Positions 45,789-59,049 are shown, counted from the stretch's first letter. The stretch: DNA of 64,000 nucleotides from Spongospora subterranea f. sp. subterranea (GCA_049724395.1 JAUGWO010000136.1:217823-281822); one strand, 5' to 3'. Translations and numbers: made by a program. The notes: generated from the letters alone by a model not told the origin.

Positions 45789-46283
45789 ATGAACAATATT
45801 ATTATGCCGTCTCCGATCAAGGCCACTTCACACTTCCCACCGACAAGTTCGCCTTACTCAGAGAGAGTCATGATTTTCGAAGCTTCTGCTTTTAAGCCAG
45901 TTGTATCCAGCAAGCCAAGATGTCAGAACGAGCTGGAAATACCATTTAGCGCTTCCGTTCTTGACCCGACTCTAAAAAAAAAGAAAGAAAAATTCACATG
46001 CTGTGTTTGCCACAAAAGCTTCACGCGGTTATTCTCATTGAAAATGCATCTTTACCTTCATCAAAGTACCCTTCCGTATCAATGCGCTTACTGCAGCAAA
46101 CAATTCACTACGGCGCGTCATCGGGATACCCACATGAGGGTTCATACAGGAGAACGACCGTTCTCATGTTCCTTTGGCGAATGCAAATCTGCGTTCACGG
46201 TCAAAAGTTCGCTCCGAAGGCACCAGCTAACATGCGTTCATAAAGACGGTCATGGAGGTTTTCTTGAATCTGTTGGAAGCTAA
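45789..46283 (+). CDS. C2H2 zinc-finger protein, three fingers
   Basis: Single exon of 164 aa from the ATG at 45789. An N-terminal Ser/Pro-rich half is followed by three tandem fingers near the C ter minus: CCVCHKSFTRLFSLKMHLYLH, split here as CCVCHKSF and LKMHLYLH; CAYCSKQF with HRDTHMRVH; and CSFGECKSAF with LRRHQLTCVH. The linker TGERPF between fingers two and three is canonical, so sequence-specific DNA binding is likely. Finger three has the extended Cys and His spacing of TFIIIA/GLI-like fingers. It is a probable transcription factor; the target is unknown. It converges with another C2H2 gene 300 bp away. Confidence 0.8.
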   Translation: MNNIIMPSPIKATSHFPPTSSPYSERVMIFEASAFKPVVSSKPRCQNELEIPFSASVLDPTLKKKKEKFTCCVCHKSFTRLFSLKMHLYLHQSTLPYQCAYCSKQFTTARHRDTHMRVHTGERPFSCSFGECKSAFTVKSSLRRHQLTCVHKDGHGGFLESVGS

Positions 46284-46589
46284 TTTAACAAGAGTAATTT
46301 AAGCAAGATAACTCGGACGTGATATGGCAAAAATTGTCATGTTGATCTGCAATTTATACTATTTTTACCCAGAACTCGATTACATACATAGCCAAAAACG
46401 ATTTAATCCAAAATATCCCTTGATTCAAATATTGTGATGAAATACATAACGCCACGAGTAATGGTTTTCAGATGATGCTAGGGTCAGGAACAAAGAGTAT
46501 AAATGTACAAAGAGGCTGGGATTATTTTTATAGTACATAAACAGAATGACAGATTGTTCCGACAATAGATTGTATACGCATTATCTAGG
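46284..46589. other. intergenic between convergent zinc-finger genes
   Basis: About 305 bp of AT-rich sequence that should contain both 3' UTRs. No gene or repeat recognised. Confidence 0.45.
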
Positions 46590-47523
46590 CTATAATGAAT
46601 CATGTTCATTGTTGTGGGACCGCAAATGCCATTCTAAGCTTGATTTCTGCGAAAATGTTAGTTCGACGCAAACTCTGATTTTCAGAACGCAACTTACCCA
46701 TGAAAACCGTTTTTGACATATTTCACAAGCGAATGGCCTTTCGCCGCTGTGTAATCGCAGATGTCTGGAGAGATTGGAACTATCCGCAAAACTCTTGTCG
46801 CATTGTGGACATTGAAGAGGTTTTTCCCCCTAACCGATAAAAGATCAAATTTGGTAGCCGTGACAATTTACAGATTCCTTACGGTATGGGTTCGCTGATG
46901 ACGAGATAAGCCTGACCGCCGCGCAAAACTCTTTGGGCAGTGCTCGCAGACGTATGGCATTTCTCCAGTATGAATCCTGTACAATCGTAATAAGACACAT
47001 GAGATGTGGTGCAGATGAGCAAACGTACCGCATATGAGCTTGAAGGTTGTTGCCACGGCTGAACACTTTGGAGCACTATTCGATAATGTCAGCTGCACGT
47101 ATTGGTGATAGAAATCCACATCTATACCTGTTGACACGCAAACATCTTCTTTCCTCCTGAATCTATTTGATCCTTCATTCTTCGCCGGATTGATTTAGGC
47201 GGGAGTCCGATCGGAACCATCATCCCTGAATTGCTACCCATTCCGATAGGTAATGTGTTGCCGTTCAACGATCTTAAAGGAACTTCGACTGCTAGAAATG
47301 GAGAATCTAGAGAGTTGTATGAGGCTGAGAAATCCGGCCATGAGGTTTGGCTTGGATTGAGCATATTATTTGGATCGCGAGGCAAACCAAACGTCGACGA
47401 GTGAAATGTTCCCAGCCCATCCACGAAAGAAAGGGCATCGGGTAAACACGAATCAGGGGTCTCGTAGGCGACAGGACGGGATAAGTCAAACATGTTGATG
47501 CGGCTGCAACATGAAGGATCCAT
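46590..47523 (-). CDS. C2H2 zinc-finger protein, four fingers
   Basis: Five exons with GT-AG introns of about 50-55 nt. The N-terminal exon (ATG at 47523, MDPSCCSRI) is Ser/Pro-rich. A basic motif ([10 protein letters not shown]) leads into four tandem fingers, rebuilt exactly across the introns: [16 protein letters not shown] ending [21 protein letters not shown] ending [21 protein letters not shown] ending [21 protein letters not shown] ending HLRSH. Linkers TGEMPY, TGEKPL and SGERPF are canonical. A DNA-binding transcription factor is likely. The frame extends upstream to 47658 without an ATG, so a first exon may be missing. The introns fall inside or between fingers, which helps confirm the splice model. 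Confidence 0.86.
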
Positions 47524-49024
47524 GAGGAGTGGTGATGTGTGACGGCTGACGAAACTTTTCGAACGATTTGGCAAGACTTTCACCCTGACCAGCTGTGACC
47601 GCTCGTTTTCGCTAAGCGCTAATAGTTGGTGGTGAACTGAACTCTCTGACAGAACCAAACGAGCAGAAGCGCTTGTCGATCGAAAACCTTCACAGTGTCA
47701 CTCACTGTGAATTGCTAAATGCACAGTGATTCGTATCAAAGCCATATACTTCAGTCTTCACGTGTTGCTATCTGTCACATATAACATTAACGTGGAGTAA
47801 AGATCTGTGGGGGGGCCTCTACTGAGGTGTCGATACTCCACCTTCTTCGTTTCCCAGTATCGGTTGTTATCGTGTGGTTTCTATACAGTCGGTATCTCTG
47901 TCACGAATACCTCAGTCGTCGGGCGAACGTTTCATGGCTGGACGAGTTTGTGGTTCGAGCCCGACCCGGTTCACCCTGGCCAAGTGTCGCGTTATGTCGT
48001 TCGAATCCGTTATGTAGAAAATGCTATAAGCTGCCGTGTCGTGTGGGCGAATGGATCGGACCACTAACCGCCGTCTCCATCGTTATCTGCTATATCGTGT
48101 ACAAATTATGTCCTCGAGGACGAATGCTTCTCATTTTGGACTTTCGCAGTTTTTGGAGATGACTCTTGCACAGGACATATTCGCTTCTCGTTGACTGTTA
48201 TTTCGAATATCCAAGCGACAAAGCTGGTTGCACCAAGGGCCTTTCCTGTGATTTTGGGCAACTTGTTGATAGAAGGGCTTATTTTTTTATATTACTCCAA
48301 CGTGGTTTCGAAGCAAACGATGTGCTGTGAAGTCATGACCTGAATTTCCAAAAATATCTGCTCATAGATTGTTTTACCGACTGTTTCCCATGGTCAGGTC
48401 GACCAGGCGCCCGTTGCTGCAAATTATGCTCGGGTTTTACAGTTTCTATATAAGGTTGATGATCTAATTTGAGTTCTCACTTATATATTTTTATACAATA
48501 TTGTTACCATTGAGCAGATTGCAATAGAATTTTTGCCGACGCCTGTGGCCATGCTGTGAATTGTTTCATGGGTGTTCAGGGCACGTATGCTTGCTTGACT
48601 CTTGAATCATTTTGGCATGAACCATGCCATCGTGACCTCCGAAATGACGAGCGAGTACCAGAGATATTTTGTTTTGCGTGTAAATATATCGAACGTCTTT
48701 TGACGTATTCACCTTTGTTTGCAATTTAACAATTCGAGGGGCAGTTGTTGTTAACCTCGTGGTCTCTCTATGGCGTCGATGGCGAAAATTCTACCTGAAT
48801 CGCCTGCATTTTGACGACTGGTTTCGTGGTGGAAGAATCAACTGCAATGCGGCAAGGGATGACGAACCGTCCGTTTAGGGTCACTCTCTTTCAAGATCCT
48901 CGCCGTTACTTAGTTCAATTTATAATCTATGCTGTGAGCTTATCGACAGGCTGCTTTGACATGACTGTGCAATAAGGGACTGTTGAGTACAGTATATGTC
49001 AAAATTAAGGAATGTTTCTATATA
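47524..49024. other. 1.5-kb stretch without a supported gene
   Basis: A plus-strand frame at 47827-48162 has hydrophobic stretches (SVVIVWFLYSRYL and LTAVSIVICYIVYKL) and Cys residues but no ATG; it might be an exon of an unseen membrane protein. The rest (48170-49020) shows only short frames and AT-rich sequence. No repeat or RNA gene is recognised. Confidence 0.35.
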
Positions 49025-50052
49025 TTAGCGTCGGAATATTAAAATTAATATGCAAATTAGGCATGCCATGAACAGGATTACAATACAGCAAGTGGTTTTG
49101 CCGCGTTTCTGATACTCTTCGGCTTTCAGAAGTTCTGTAGTTCCCGCTTTTACCTGCTGCATTGACTGTTCAACATTGTAGTCAATTCTGTCCAGCACGG
49201 AGCCTTGTTCTACTACGAGGATAGAGAGTTCTCTGAAAATCATTGCTAAATCGTTGATTGATTGAGCGATTTGCGCTATCTCCCGCTCCCTTTCATCAGT
49301 GCTGGATTTTGCTTCCTCCAATTGCACAAGTTGTGACTCTGTAAAACCAGTATCCAATCCTTCCTCGAATGACCTCCGTCTTGTATCATCCTCATCAAAA
49401 AACTTGTTGGTTGAGTCATTTCTGCCCTGCAACCCTGAAAACACCGAATTGAAATCTTGAAATATCTTAAACACATTGTGGCCGTACTCAAAAGAAAATC
49501 CTTTTGCATATTGCGGAACTGTTTCGAGCTATTCTGAAGTTTGGCCCCCAGCGATCTCATCACGTTGAGCCTTACGGTTTTTTCTTCTTGAGAAAGTGAT
49601 GTTGCTGAAAGGTTACCAATCGTAGCAATTCGCTTCAACTTTGCTTCTGACTTCCGGAAAAACTGAAATTATGGGATCGTCAGGATCGACAAGGATCTTT
49701 GTGAATATATAGCTATTGATTATAGGCTTACGGAAGTTATCGCCTGAGCCTTCGCGTCAATCGTCTTGTCCTGTTCTTGTTCGTCGTCAGAAAACGACAC
49801 CTTCAATCGCTTGTTATGAAGTTCTGCAAGCGCCGTAATTCCTTTATTGATGTCGACAAGATTGTTTTCGATCTCTTCGACAATATCAACCCAAACTGGG
49901 GGTCCGCCGGACCCTAACCCAGCGTTGTATCCATTGCTCAAAAGCCCATCTTCATCCCCATCTGGTTCTGCATTGCCATCCAATGTGGCCCCGAACGACC
50001 GCCAATGCTGTCTCTCTGCAGTAAATCTGGCTGTCAGATTCCGGCAAGCCAT
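49025..50052 (-). CDS. syntaxin-16/Tlg2-type Qa-SNARE
   Basis: Target-membrane SNARE of the trans-Golgi network and early endosome. Three exons joined over introns of about 68 and 53 nt (GT-AG) yield about 300 aa. The N terminus (ATG at 50052) matches the Habc region after a Gly/Asp-rich linker (VWVDIVEEIENNLVDINKGI). The SNARE motif reads EREIAQIAQSINDLAMIFRE, then LVVEQGSVLDRIDYNVEQSM, with the central-layer Gln at the expected place (LSILVVEQGS). A C-terminal membrane anchor (CCIVILFMACLICILILI) ends the protein. This is the classical layout, with no missing key residue. Confidence 0.93.
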
Positions 50053-50250
50053 TGCTATAGAGAGGTTCGTATGTGACTGGAAAGTGTCGCCTTTTAAGTC
50101 GACTCGTGTATATATACCCCATACGATGGATGCGTGATTTCAGTGTGAATTGTTCTCCATCTGCCAATGAGAATTGAACCCCTAATAATTCACTACATCG
50201 CCTCGTCCGTGACATTTCGCTAATCCCATGGGTTAATTCAAAGTAAGACG

Positions 50251-50954
50251 ATGCATAGCCGTGTGGAGATTATCGGTCGTCGTCAAAGCAGTAATGGGCA
50301 TTCGTGTGCATTGCACGATTGTTGTGGAGAGCGAATCGCTGTCGGTGATTTAGCCCGATTCAAAGACACCATATTCGATGATTCTCAAGTGTTCTGTGTA
50401 AATTTTTAAAGACGAACCCAATGATGAGTTGTATTTAGAAAATTCGGGCTTGGAAGAGGCAATTGCGTGTGTTCATATAAATGATGGTCGAGAATCCTGT
50501 AAGATTGGGTTTCCCTGTCAAATACTTTGCGAGCGGAGATCAATTTCTGGAGAATTTCGCACAGGTGCTTGAGCTTTTCGAAAATATTGGCAGTTCTTAC
50601 AAACGCAGAAAAGACGTGGAGTTTTGTGGTGTGGCAGAGTGCATGTTTCTGAATGGTATCCCATCTTGGGTATAGGTAGCCTGTGTTTATATAACAGTAG
50701 TCATTATCGCAATTGCTTCTTCAGGCAGGTTTGCCAGCGTAGCGACAATTGGGACGTTGACAGATGCAATACCAACATGTCTCCACGTATTTGTTATCGT
50801 GGTTAGCGTAACTGAAGCCCAGCCTTGTCAGGCGATATCTATCCTCTTTGGACTTACGGCCAGTTGTCTCCTCAAACATCTCCATCATCCCGTCGTCTAT
50901 TTAGTTCAAGGTGTAGTCGTGAAATGGCGTGTTAATACGGATGTCCAGCACTAA
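50251..50954 (+). CDS. small Cys-rich protein gene, model uncertain
   Basis: From an ATG at 50251 the frame reads a Cys-rich start with GRRQSSNGHSCALHDCCGER and VGDLARF. A second coding-like block in another frame follows within 25 bp: EEAIACVHINDGRESCKIGF. A later exon (VEFCGVAECMFLN) fits over a 49-nt intron, and a further hydrophobic exon may follow. The S-N-x-x-S/T-C...H-x-x-CG...GD pattern with a downstream DG-x-x-x-C-x-(I/V)-GF recalls a family of uncharacterised proteins in plant-associated microbes and oomycetes, which I cannot name. The junction between the first two blocks is not explained by a normal intron, so either an indel or a misread exon is involved. Confidence 0.35.
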
Positions 50955-51324
50955 AGAACAAGTAATAACAAGTTCAAATAGTGGTCAACGCCTGTGTCTG
51001 CCCAACTTGATGCGTTCGGGTACGCTCTTCGATTTTACCTGAGGGATACTTGTATCGCTGTACATCTGCTTGTTCCCCCCATCAGTTCGCATCCCATTTA
51101 GAGAGCGTTTACTAAATAACTGATCGGGCCGGACTGTTCTTCTAACAACAATAGCCAAATAGCCAGTATCTTTTCCTATAGAGGCTGCCGGGAAGATTGG
51201 TTCGTCCCATGTTTTGAAAGATAGTAGATTTACGTGTAGAGGTTACAGTGGAAGGGCGGACCCAACTAGCTGATTGCTGGATCGTGTTCTACCTTGTAGG
51301 TAGGAGAGAAGCATTCAGGTGTGT
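50955..51324. other. intergenic, no gene seen
   Basis: About 370 bp. No recognisable gene, repeat or RNA. Confidence 0.4.
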
Positions 51325-51959
51325 CTAACCAAAAGATAGACACTGATTCTTGGAAATCACATGGCTATGAATAGTGGCAAATCTAGCGATATACAGGAAT
51401 GGCCAAGATTTAGTTATGATTTTTTGAATATTTGCGGACACTTCACCATCTTGTCTCGATAATCTCTTCAATTTTCCTGACATGCGACTATTATACATGG
51501 TTTTTGGAGGCTTTGCTGATTTTGGCTTAGATGATGAGTTTGGTTTGGCACTGGTTGTCGATTTAACAAACGTTTTACCGAGAGACGGATCCTCACTCGC
51601 ACTGGACCTTGATAACTTCAATTCTAATGCTCTGTTATTTTTTGACCAATCATTGTAAGAACAAGCATACCGCATTCTTTGGACTTCCTTTTTTTGCTAT
51701 TCTTTTTGCTTGACTTAACAGTCAACGATTTAGCCAATTTGTCGTACATGTTTTCAAAGTCATTGCTCCAGTCTTCATTCATGCCAATGCCAGAGTTATC
51801 AGGTTTAATTATAGTCGATACAGGACGTGAGTTTCCCTGCTCGTGTTTGCCCAATCCTAAAAACCCAATAAATTAAAGATGGTGTATGAACTCAATATCA
51901 ACTGTTTTGCCTTGCCCAGGTTGCCAGCCCATTTTCTGTAGCATGTTGAACGCCTTCAT
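51325..51959 (-). CDS. G-patch domain protein, GPATCH4-like
   Basis: Three exons. The G-patch motif is rebuilt exactly over a 54-nt GC-AG intron (51857-51910): NMLQKMGWQPGQGLGKHEQG, followed by NSRPVSTIIKPDNSGIG. This N-terminal G-patch followed by a Lys/Ser-rich tail matches GPATCH4, a nucleolar protein that stimulates an RNA helicase on rRNA and snRNA. A second intron of 53 nt leads to a basic, low-complexity exon (SKPKSAKPPKTMYNSR; SGKLKRLSR). The total is about 175 aa, shorter than animal homologues. Start: ATG at 51959 (MKAFNML). The stop at 51325 could instead be preceded by another intron. Confidence 0.8.
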
Positions 51960-52080
51960 ATTAGTTCCCTACAAATTCGTCAAACTTCGATGTCAACTCC
52001 GATTGAATTTGTCACAGCAGTTTCAAGTATCAAATTAATTGCGGGAAATTTTGCGTGAAAAGCCTTCGCTGCAGCGCAGG

Positions 52081-52314
52081 ATGAAGTTCAGGAATCCTTT
52101 TCTCGCAAATATTAAATGTCACTTTGCAAATAGAGTACATCGTCAGGTTGTACTGGGTTGCCCGACGCAATATTCAGCTTTTGGCGATCAGAACGGAAAA
52201 TTGTCGAATGTCACTGTGTTAGGAGTCAATGAAGAACAGTTCGAACTGAAGCGGATTGAGCGCAATCTGATCGCATGGGGGACAAAACCGAGCTCCTTTG
52301 TGGCACATCCGTGA
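52081..52314 (+). CDS. hypothetical 77-aa protein
   Basis: ATG-initiated frame in a divergent position 121 bp from the G-patch gene start. The protein is basic at the N terminus (MKFRNPFLANIKCHF) and has a beta-like middle (HRQVVLGCPTQYSAFGDQNG). No family recognised. The composition looks coding, and the basic, Phe-rich start could be a mitochondrial presequence, but this is a guess. Confidence 0.35.
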   Translation: MKFRNPFLANIKCHFANRVHRQVVLGCPTQYSAFGDQNGKLSNVTVLGVNEEQFELKRIERNLIAWGTKPSSFVAHP

Positions 52315-52707
52315 GCATCACGTAGCCTTCAAACAAGTGGCAAATTCGTGTTTGATGGATGCCCTACTCTCAGCGATCAGAATCAAGAGTACCTTTTCGC
52401 GAGTTTGGTGAAATTCTCGTTTTAGCGAGGCCCTAGACAAGGTTTTGGTCAAATCCCAGTCGTTCAGTGGCCAATGGCCATTGGGTCAGCACTGGTTAGC
52501 CACTAGCCACTACAGTCCAGGCAGGCCATCCGGTGGCACCTGCAGTGTATGTCCGATAGCCGTCAAGAACTACAGTCGGGCAGTCCGCCGCAGTGACCCT
52601 CCGGACCTCCGGAGTCCGTCTAGGCCAACTTATCGAGTGTCGTTGCCACTGTCCCCACCATTTTAGTGTCTGCGTTTTAGGGTGTTGACAGTTGATATTG
52701 CCCAGAA
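52315..52707. other. intergenic, promoter of the ProRS gene
   Basis: About 390 bp. It includes a palindromic stretch near 52466-52497 (cagtggccaatggccattgg with a partial inverted copy) and a GC-rich tract (52555-52630). No gene seen. It likely holds the promoter and 5' UTR of the ProRS gene. Confidence 0.4.
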
Positions 52708-55571
<2,864 letters not shown>

Positions 55572-55624
55572 GTTCGAATTTTCAGATAAACAAAAGCGGT
55601 TTTGTCAGTTTACCAGGGCCACCG

Positions 55625-55788
55625 AAGTGCCAGTTGGCGACTGTCTATGTTCACTTATTGTATCTATCACATTCTGGGTCTGTGGGTGCTGTACAGTGTA
55701 ATCATGTACACCGACGTGCCAGTTGGCGACTTTCTATGTTCACTTATTGTATCTATCACATTCTGGGTCTGTGGGTGGGGTACAGATT
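55625..55788. repeat. minisatellite, about 90-bp unit, two copies (locus A)
   Basis: The string gtgccagttggcgact begins two tandem copies at about 55625 and 55714. Each continues to cacattctgggtctgtgggt. The second copy is truncated. The same unit forms a longer array at 59826-60640. Confidence 0.85.
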
Positions 55789-55950
55789 GATTGAAAATTG
55801 ATCGAAACTGTGCGCAGCCCGTCTGTGGATACACTAAGCAAAACACTGCCATACGTACAATTGATCGACAAGAATAATTATTGATCGAGATCGAAATTGA
55901 TCGAAGCCGTGGGCAGCCCGTCTTTGATTGCACTGGGTTTATATAAATTC
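55789..55950. repeat. degenerate direct repeat
   Basis: A block near 55793-55835 (aaaattgatcgaaactgtgc then gcagcccgtct) recurs at about 55889-55930 (gaaattgatcgaagccgtgg then gcagcccgtct). Short attgatcga strings also recur in between. It looks like a decayed tandem repeat next to the minisatellite. Confidence 0.6.
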
Positions 55951-56065
55951 TGTGCGACTGACCGATAATGGAATTTAATCGAAGACGTCATTTTCGGCTA
56001 TTTTTCCCACGACGGGTGTGCTTGTCGAGTTTGCTGAGAGTATTAGGATTTTCAAAATCATCAAC

Positions 56066-56645
56066 GGCTGGCTACGGCTTCAACTTGCCAGACATTCTCA
56101 TCAGTCAATTATACATTTATTTAACAGCACATATCTTGGATCATCCATAAACCGCAAGAACGGGATGTTCTCCGGTTTCACAAAGTCCATGGTGCCACCA
56201 CTGAAAATACAAATGCTGTGCAGCCACATCAAGACGTATGCGCCGCAACTCGAAGTCTATCTCTCTGCGTCGTACAGAAAACTTCAATCGTTCCATTGTT
56301 TAGATTGGAAAAAAAAATGGCGTAAATTCCGATCAAAGATCTGAGTGATCCGCCTCAAGTTTTTCTCAAGACCCAGTGGCTCATACACGAGGACTTGCCT
56401 GCCGACAATCGCACACCCGACCCAGTGTGAATTGTCAAGCTATAATACAATGTTTAAGTGTGGATATTAATGCTGAGACGTCTTACATTTAGCGGGATCA
56501 AATACAATTTTTGCTGAGGTTTAAAGTGTGCAGCTTCTCGCCAATGGCGATTGATGATTCGTGTCCCAGATACCTGCAGTAGGACTGAATCCAACAACGC
56601 AATTGACTGATGGGAATGCATGGCAAGTTGAAGCCGTAGCCAGCC
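56066..56645. repeat. inverted repeat, arms about 49 bp, 480-bp interior
   Basis: Left arm near 56066-56112 and right arm near 56597-56645 are reverse complements with about six mismatches. Both contain ggctggctacggcttcaact. The interior includes a plus-strand open frame with coding-like stretches (SFTKSMVPPLKIQMLCSHIK). A Myb/SANT-encoding frame begins right outside. Together they could be the edges of a decayed DNA transposon, but no terminal dinucleotides or target duplication were recognised. Confidence 0.55.
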
Positions 56646-56662
56646 ATTCATGATATCATTCG

Positions 56663-57431
56663 TCAGGCAAGTCGTTCCGGCGAGATTTCCATCAGCGTCC
56701 TGGAATCAATCTCCGACATGAACTGATGCTCCAGGCGGTAGTTAATCAAAGCCTCTGGCACGATACTGGTCGCCGTTTCAATACAAACTGTATTGAACTG
56801 GTCCTGTTCTGGCGCAACGAAGGTGGCCTCTTTGATCCAATCTTGGAATTTTCGTGCCAGAGCAGCAGTTTTCATCCATGAGTACATATCAAGCATTTCA
56901 TGAATTAGTTTTCTGAACTGAAATCATTAACACTTGGCAATTAAGACATGATGCCTCTACCTGGAATAAATTCCGAAACCTTCTAAAGAAACTGAGTAAT
57001 GTTCATCTGGAGTAAAACCTCCGGTCATCAAAATTTTGTGACACTTGTCTACCAGATTTTTGATTTGGAACCTGTTATTTAAAATTTTGACGGCGGCATC
57101 CCACGCCTCCCGTTTGAAGCCAGATTGCGCCTTTTTGCCAAGAACATTCGCTTGATGGATCATTTCTGAGATCCAACATTCGTCCATGTCGTTTGTCCTG
57201 GCTCGAACACGATCAGCGCCCATGATGAACCACGGAGTCTAGAATAATATCATGGGTGCGGACCTCAATATTTACGCTTGTCGTTGCGATCATGACCTGC
57301 TCGTCCATGAAGCGTTGTGGCGGTACTCGTCTATTTTCCAGTAATCTAACTCGCTTGTCGGTCGGTAATTTGGCTACCTCAATATTTAACCCATGATAAT
57401 TCCGTGGGTTTAAGTCCTTGATATTTGACAT
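56663..57431 (-). CDS. Myb/SANT-like DNA-binding protein, transposon-associated type, fragmentary
   Basis: Three minus-strand frames in a row. The middle frame (56957-57223) carries the recognisable domain: MDECWISEMIHQANVLGKKA, then GFKREAWDAAVKILNNRF, which matches the Myb/SANT-like domain (EAW-AAV-x-x-N-x-x-F) common in PIF/Harbinger-associated proteins of plants and fungi. The frame downstream (56663-56896) is helical with WMKTAALARKFQDWIKEA. The frame upstream is less clear. Splicing might join them, but no consistent set of junctions was found. It may be a host gene captured from, or belonging to, a DNA transposon bounded by the 56066-56645 inverted repeat. Confidence 0.5.
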
Positions 57432-57577
57432 CCAGACACCCCTATCTTGGCAAACTCATGGGTTTCGGATAAATCATGGGTGACACGGAGTTTTATCATG
57501 ATATTATGCGTCATCCAGACACAGCCTTACCTACAGTCGCAAGTACAGTACGGAATGTCCTCATTAGTATTGTCGTT

Positions 57578-58219
57578 ATGTCGCCTGTTGAGGAGAAGCT
57601 CTCGCAGCTCGAGGCGAAGCTGGCTAAAGCGGAGGCGTATCTTAAAGCTGCCGAAGATGCCAACGACGAAAAACTGATACTCAAGTGGGGATCCTTGGTC
57701 GCGTCCCTCGAGAACACACACTCACAGCTTTTGGCTCTCCTGCGACGACCTGGTAAAAATCATCCATCATTTTTCATACTTTGTGTTTGTTTTGAAATTT
57801 TTGCCAACTTGTTCATATTGATAATTTTGGTTCTGATTTGATATGATTCGTAGTGTTTATACTGATTATTTTGACACACAGTTGAGGATTTTTCGCACGT
57901 GTGGTATTATTCTAGGCGTATGGCTCAGTGGCCATTCTATATTTCCACCCCGAGTAAACAAGCTTCATGCGTCATTGCGTCTGCAGTCTCAATCGCATAC
58001 GGTATCAGAACGTGACGCAAGTCCGTTTATTTGCAGAATTACGCGGCTGCCACTACCGATGAAGCTCGCCTACACGCCATGGCTTTTGGAAAACTCTCGA
58101 AGACTGAGCAGCTAACTGCGAAGCTCATTGCTTCAAAATTCAGGAATCGTAGCTTGGTGTTCATAACAGCGCCTGTGTGCTTCCTGGCCTCCCATTATAT
58201 CCCTAGACCATGGAGTTAA
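57578..58219 (+). CDS. small coiled-coil protein, unknown
   Basis: The first exon from the ATG at 57578 encodes MSPVEEKLSQLEAKLAKAEA and then LKWGSLVASLENTHSQLLAL, a regular amphipathic helix pair. A second coding-like block (NYAAATTDEARLHAMAFGKL and KTEQLTAKLIASKFRN) occurs at about 58035-58219 after an acceptor-like site. The gap of about 280 bp is longer than other introns here, so the link is uncertain. The leading helices recall the coiled N-termini of secreted or nuclear microbial proteins, but there is no signal peptide. No family assigned. Confidence 0.4.
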
Positions 58220-58408
58220 TGGCAATATATTACGATTATCTCTTTGAGTTACATAGTCTAAATCTACTGCATTTCAGTAGTGGTTTTAGGATTTGTGAGA
58301 AATGGTCATGGTCCCAAAATTTTGAAAGAATTGCATTACATAGTTGGATAAACGGAGTTTTGGTTTTATAGGGGAAATTCACGGAAATAGGCTATTCGTA
58401 ATATATTA

Positions 58409-58488
58409 CTCCCTCCGTTTTTTTTAGGTGTCCACTTCATAGGGGGTGGACTGTACCCAAAGTGGACACTTAAAAAAAACGGAGGGAG
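58409..58488. mobile_element. Stowaway/mariner-like MITE, 80 bp
   Basis: Begins ctccctccgttttttttagg and ends with the complementary aacggagggag. The two termini match over about 28 bp with one difference (gtgtccactt at the inner side of each). Flanked on both sides by TA, the mariner target duplication. The CTCCCTCCGT terminus is the classical plant Stowaway end. The 24-bp interior is non-coding. Near-perfect arms imply recent insertion. Confidence 0.92.
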
Positions 58489-59049
58489 TACGATTATCTG
58501 GCCAGGCTTTTTTGAGGTCAATTTCTGCTCTATCGTCGCTTGCCTTCACATGGGTGGGCATTTTTCAGTCGCTCACAATGCATTGATGCAATCGTATGAT
58601 CTGGATGACGCTTGAGAAATTTTTCAAGAAATTGAATGCATTTTTCCGATGTCCTTTGGCCACTCCGATGCAGGTATTTGAGTTTCGACACCGAATGAAT
58701 GATAAACAACATTGGCTTGTTCCCAATCAACAAGTTCATCATGTTTTAAAACCATGTTTTCATTGTTGCATCCCGTCCGCCAGTCATTGACATCAACAGC
58801 AGGTGATGTTGACTGCTTCTGCCGAGTTTGTCTCCGAACCTCACGATGTTCGTCCGATATGAGTATTTTCTTCTTGTGCTGGTAGTATCTCGCGCTGTCG
58901 CCAGTTTCTTTCGCTGGTGAAAAGTAACAGCGCATGTCGTAGTCAACATATTATCGATCCCCCAGATGGAGCCAAGGTATAATTTGTGCTTCATTTTGGC
59001 TGATCGCTATGCGTTTTGTCCCTAAGATTGTGTTATTTTAGGTTCATAG
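58489..59049. other. no supported gene; possible upstream part of the AMPK-beta gene
   Basis: About 560 bp. Minus-strand frames at 58530-58994 (with FLEKFLKRHPDHTIASMHC) have no recognised family. Upstream exons of the AMPK-beta gene should lie here or further left, but none could be tied in. Confidence 0.35.

Noticed and set aside
47918-47966. tRNA-like signal: gtcgggc ... ttcga gcccgac
   Set aside because: The 7-bp complement and a T-loop-like ttcga are suggestive, but the span is only about 49 nt, too short for D and anticodon arms.
52466-52630. Palindromic and GC-rich stretch upstream of the ProRS gene as a regulatory element
   Set aside because: No known operator or structured RNA pattern fits; left as plain intergenic sequence.
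57578-57770. Crinkler-type effector N terminus
   Set aside because: Only an amphipathic coiled helix is seen; the LFLAK-like motif and a secretion signal are missing.
58530-58994. Minus-strand gene between the MITE and AMPK-beta
   Set aside because: Overlapping short frames in different phases, no motif and no consistent splice model.
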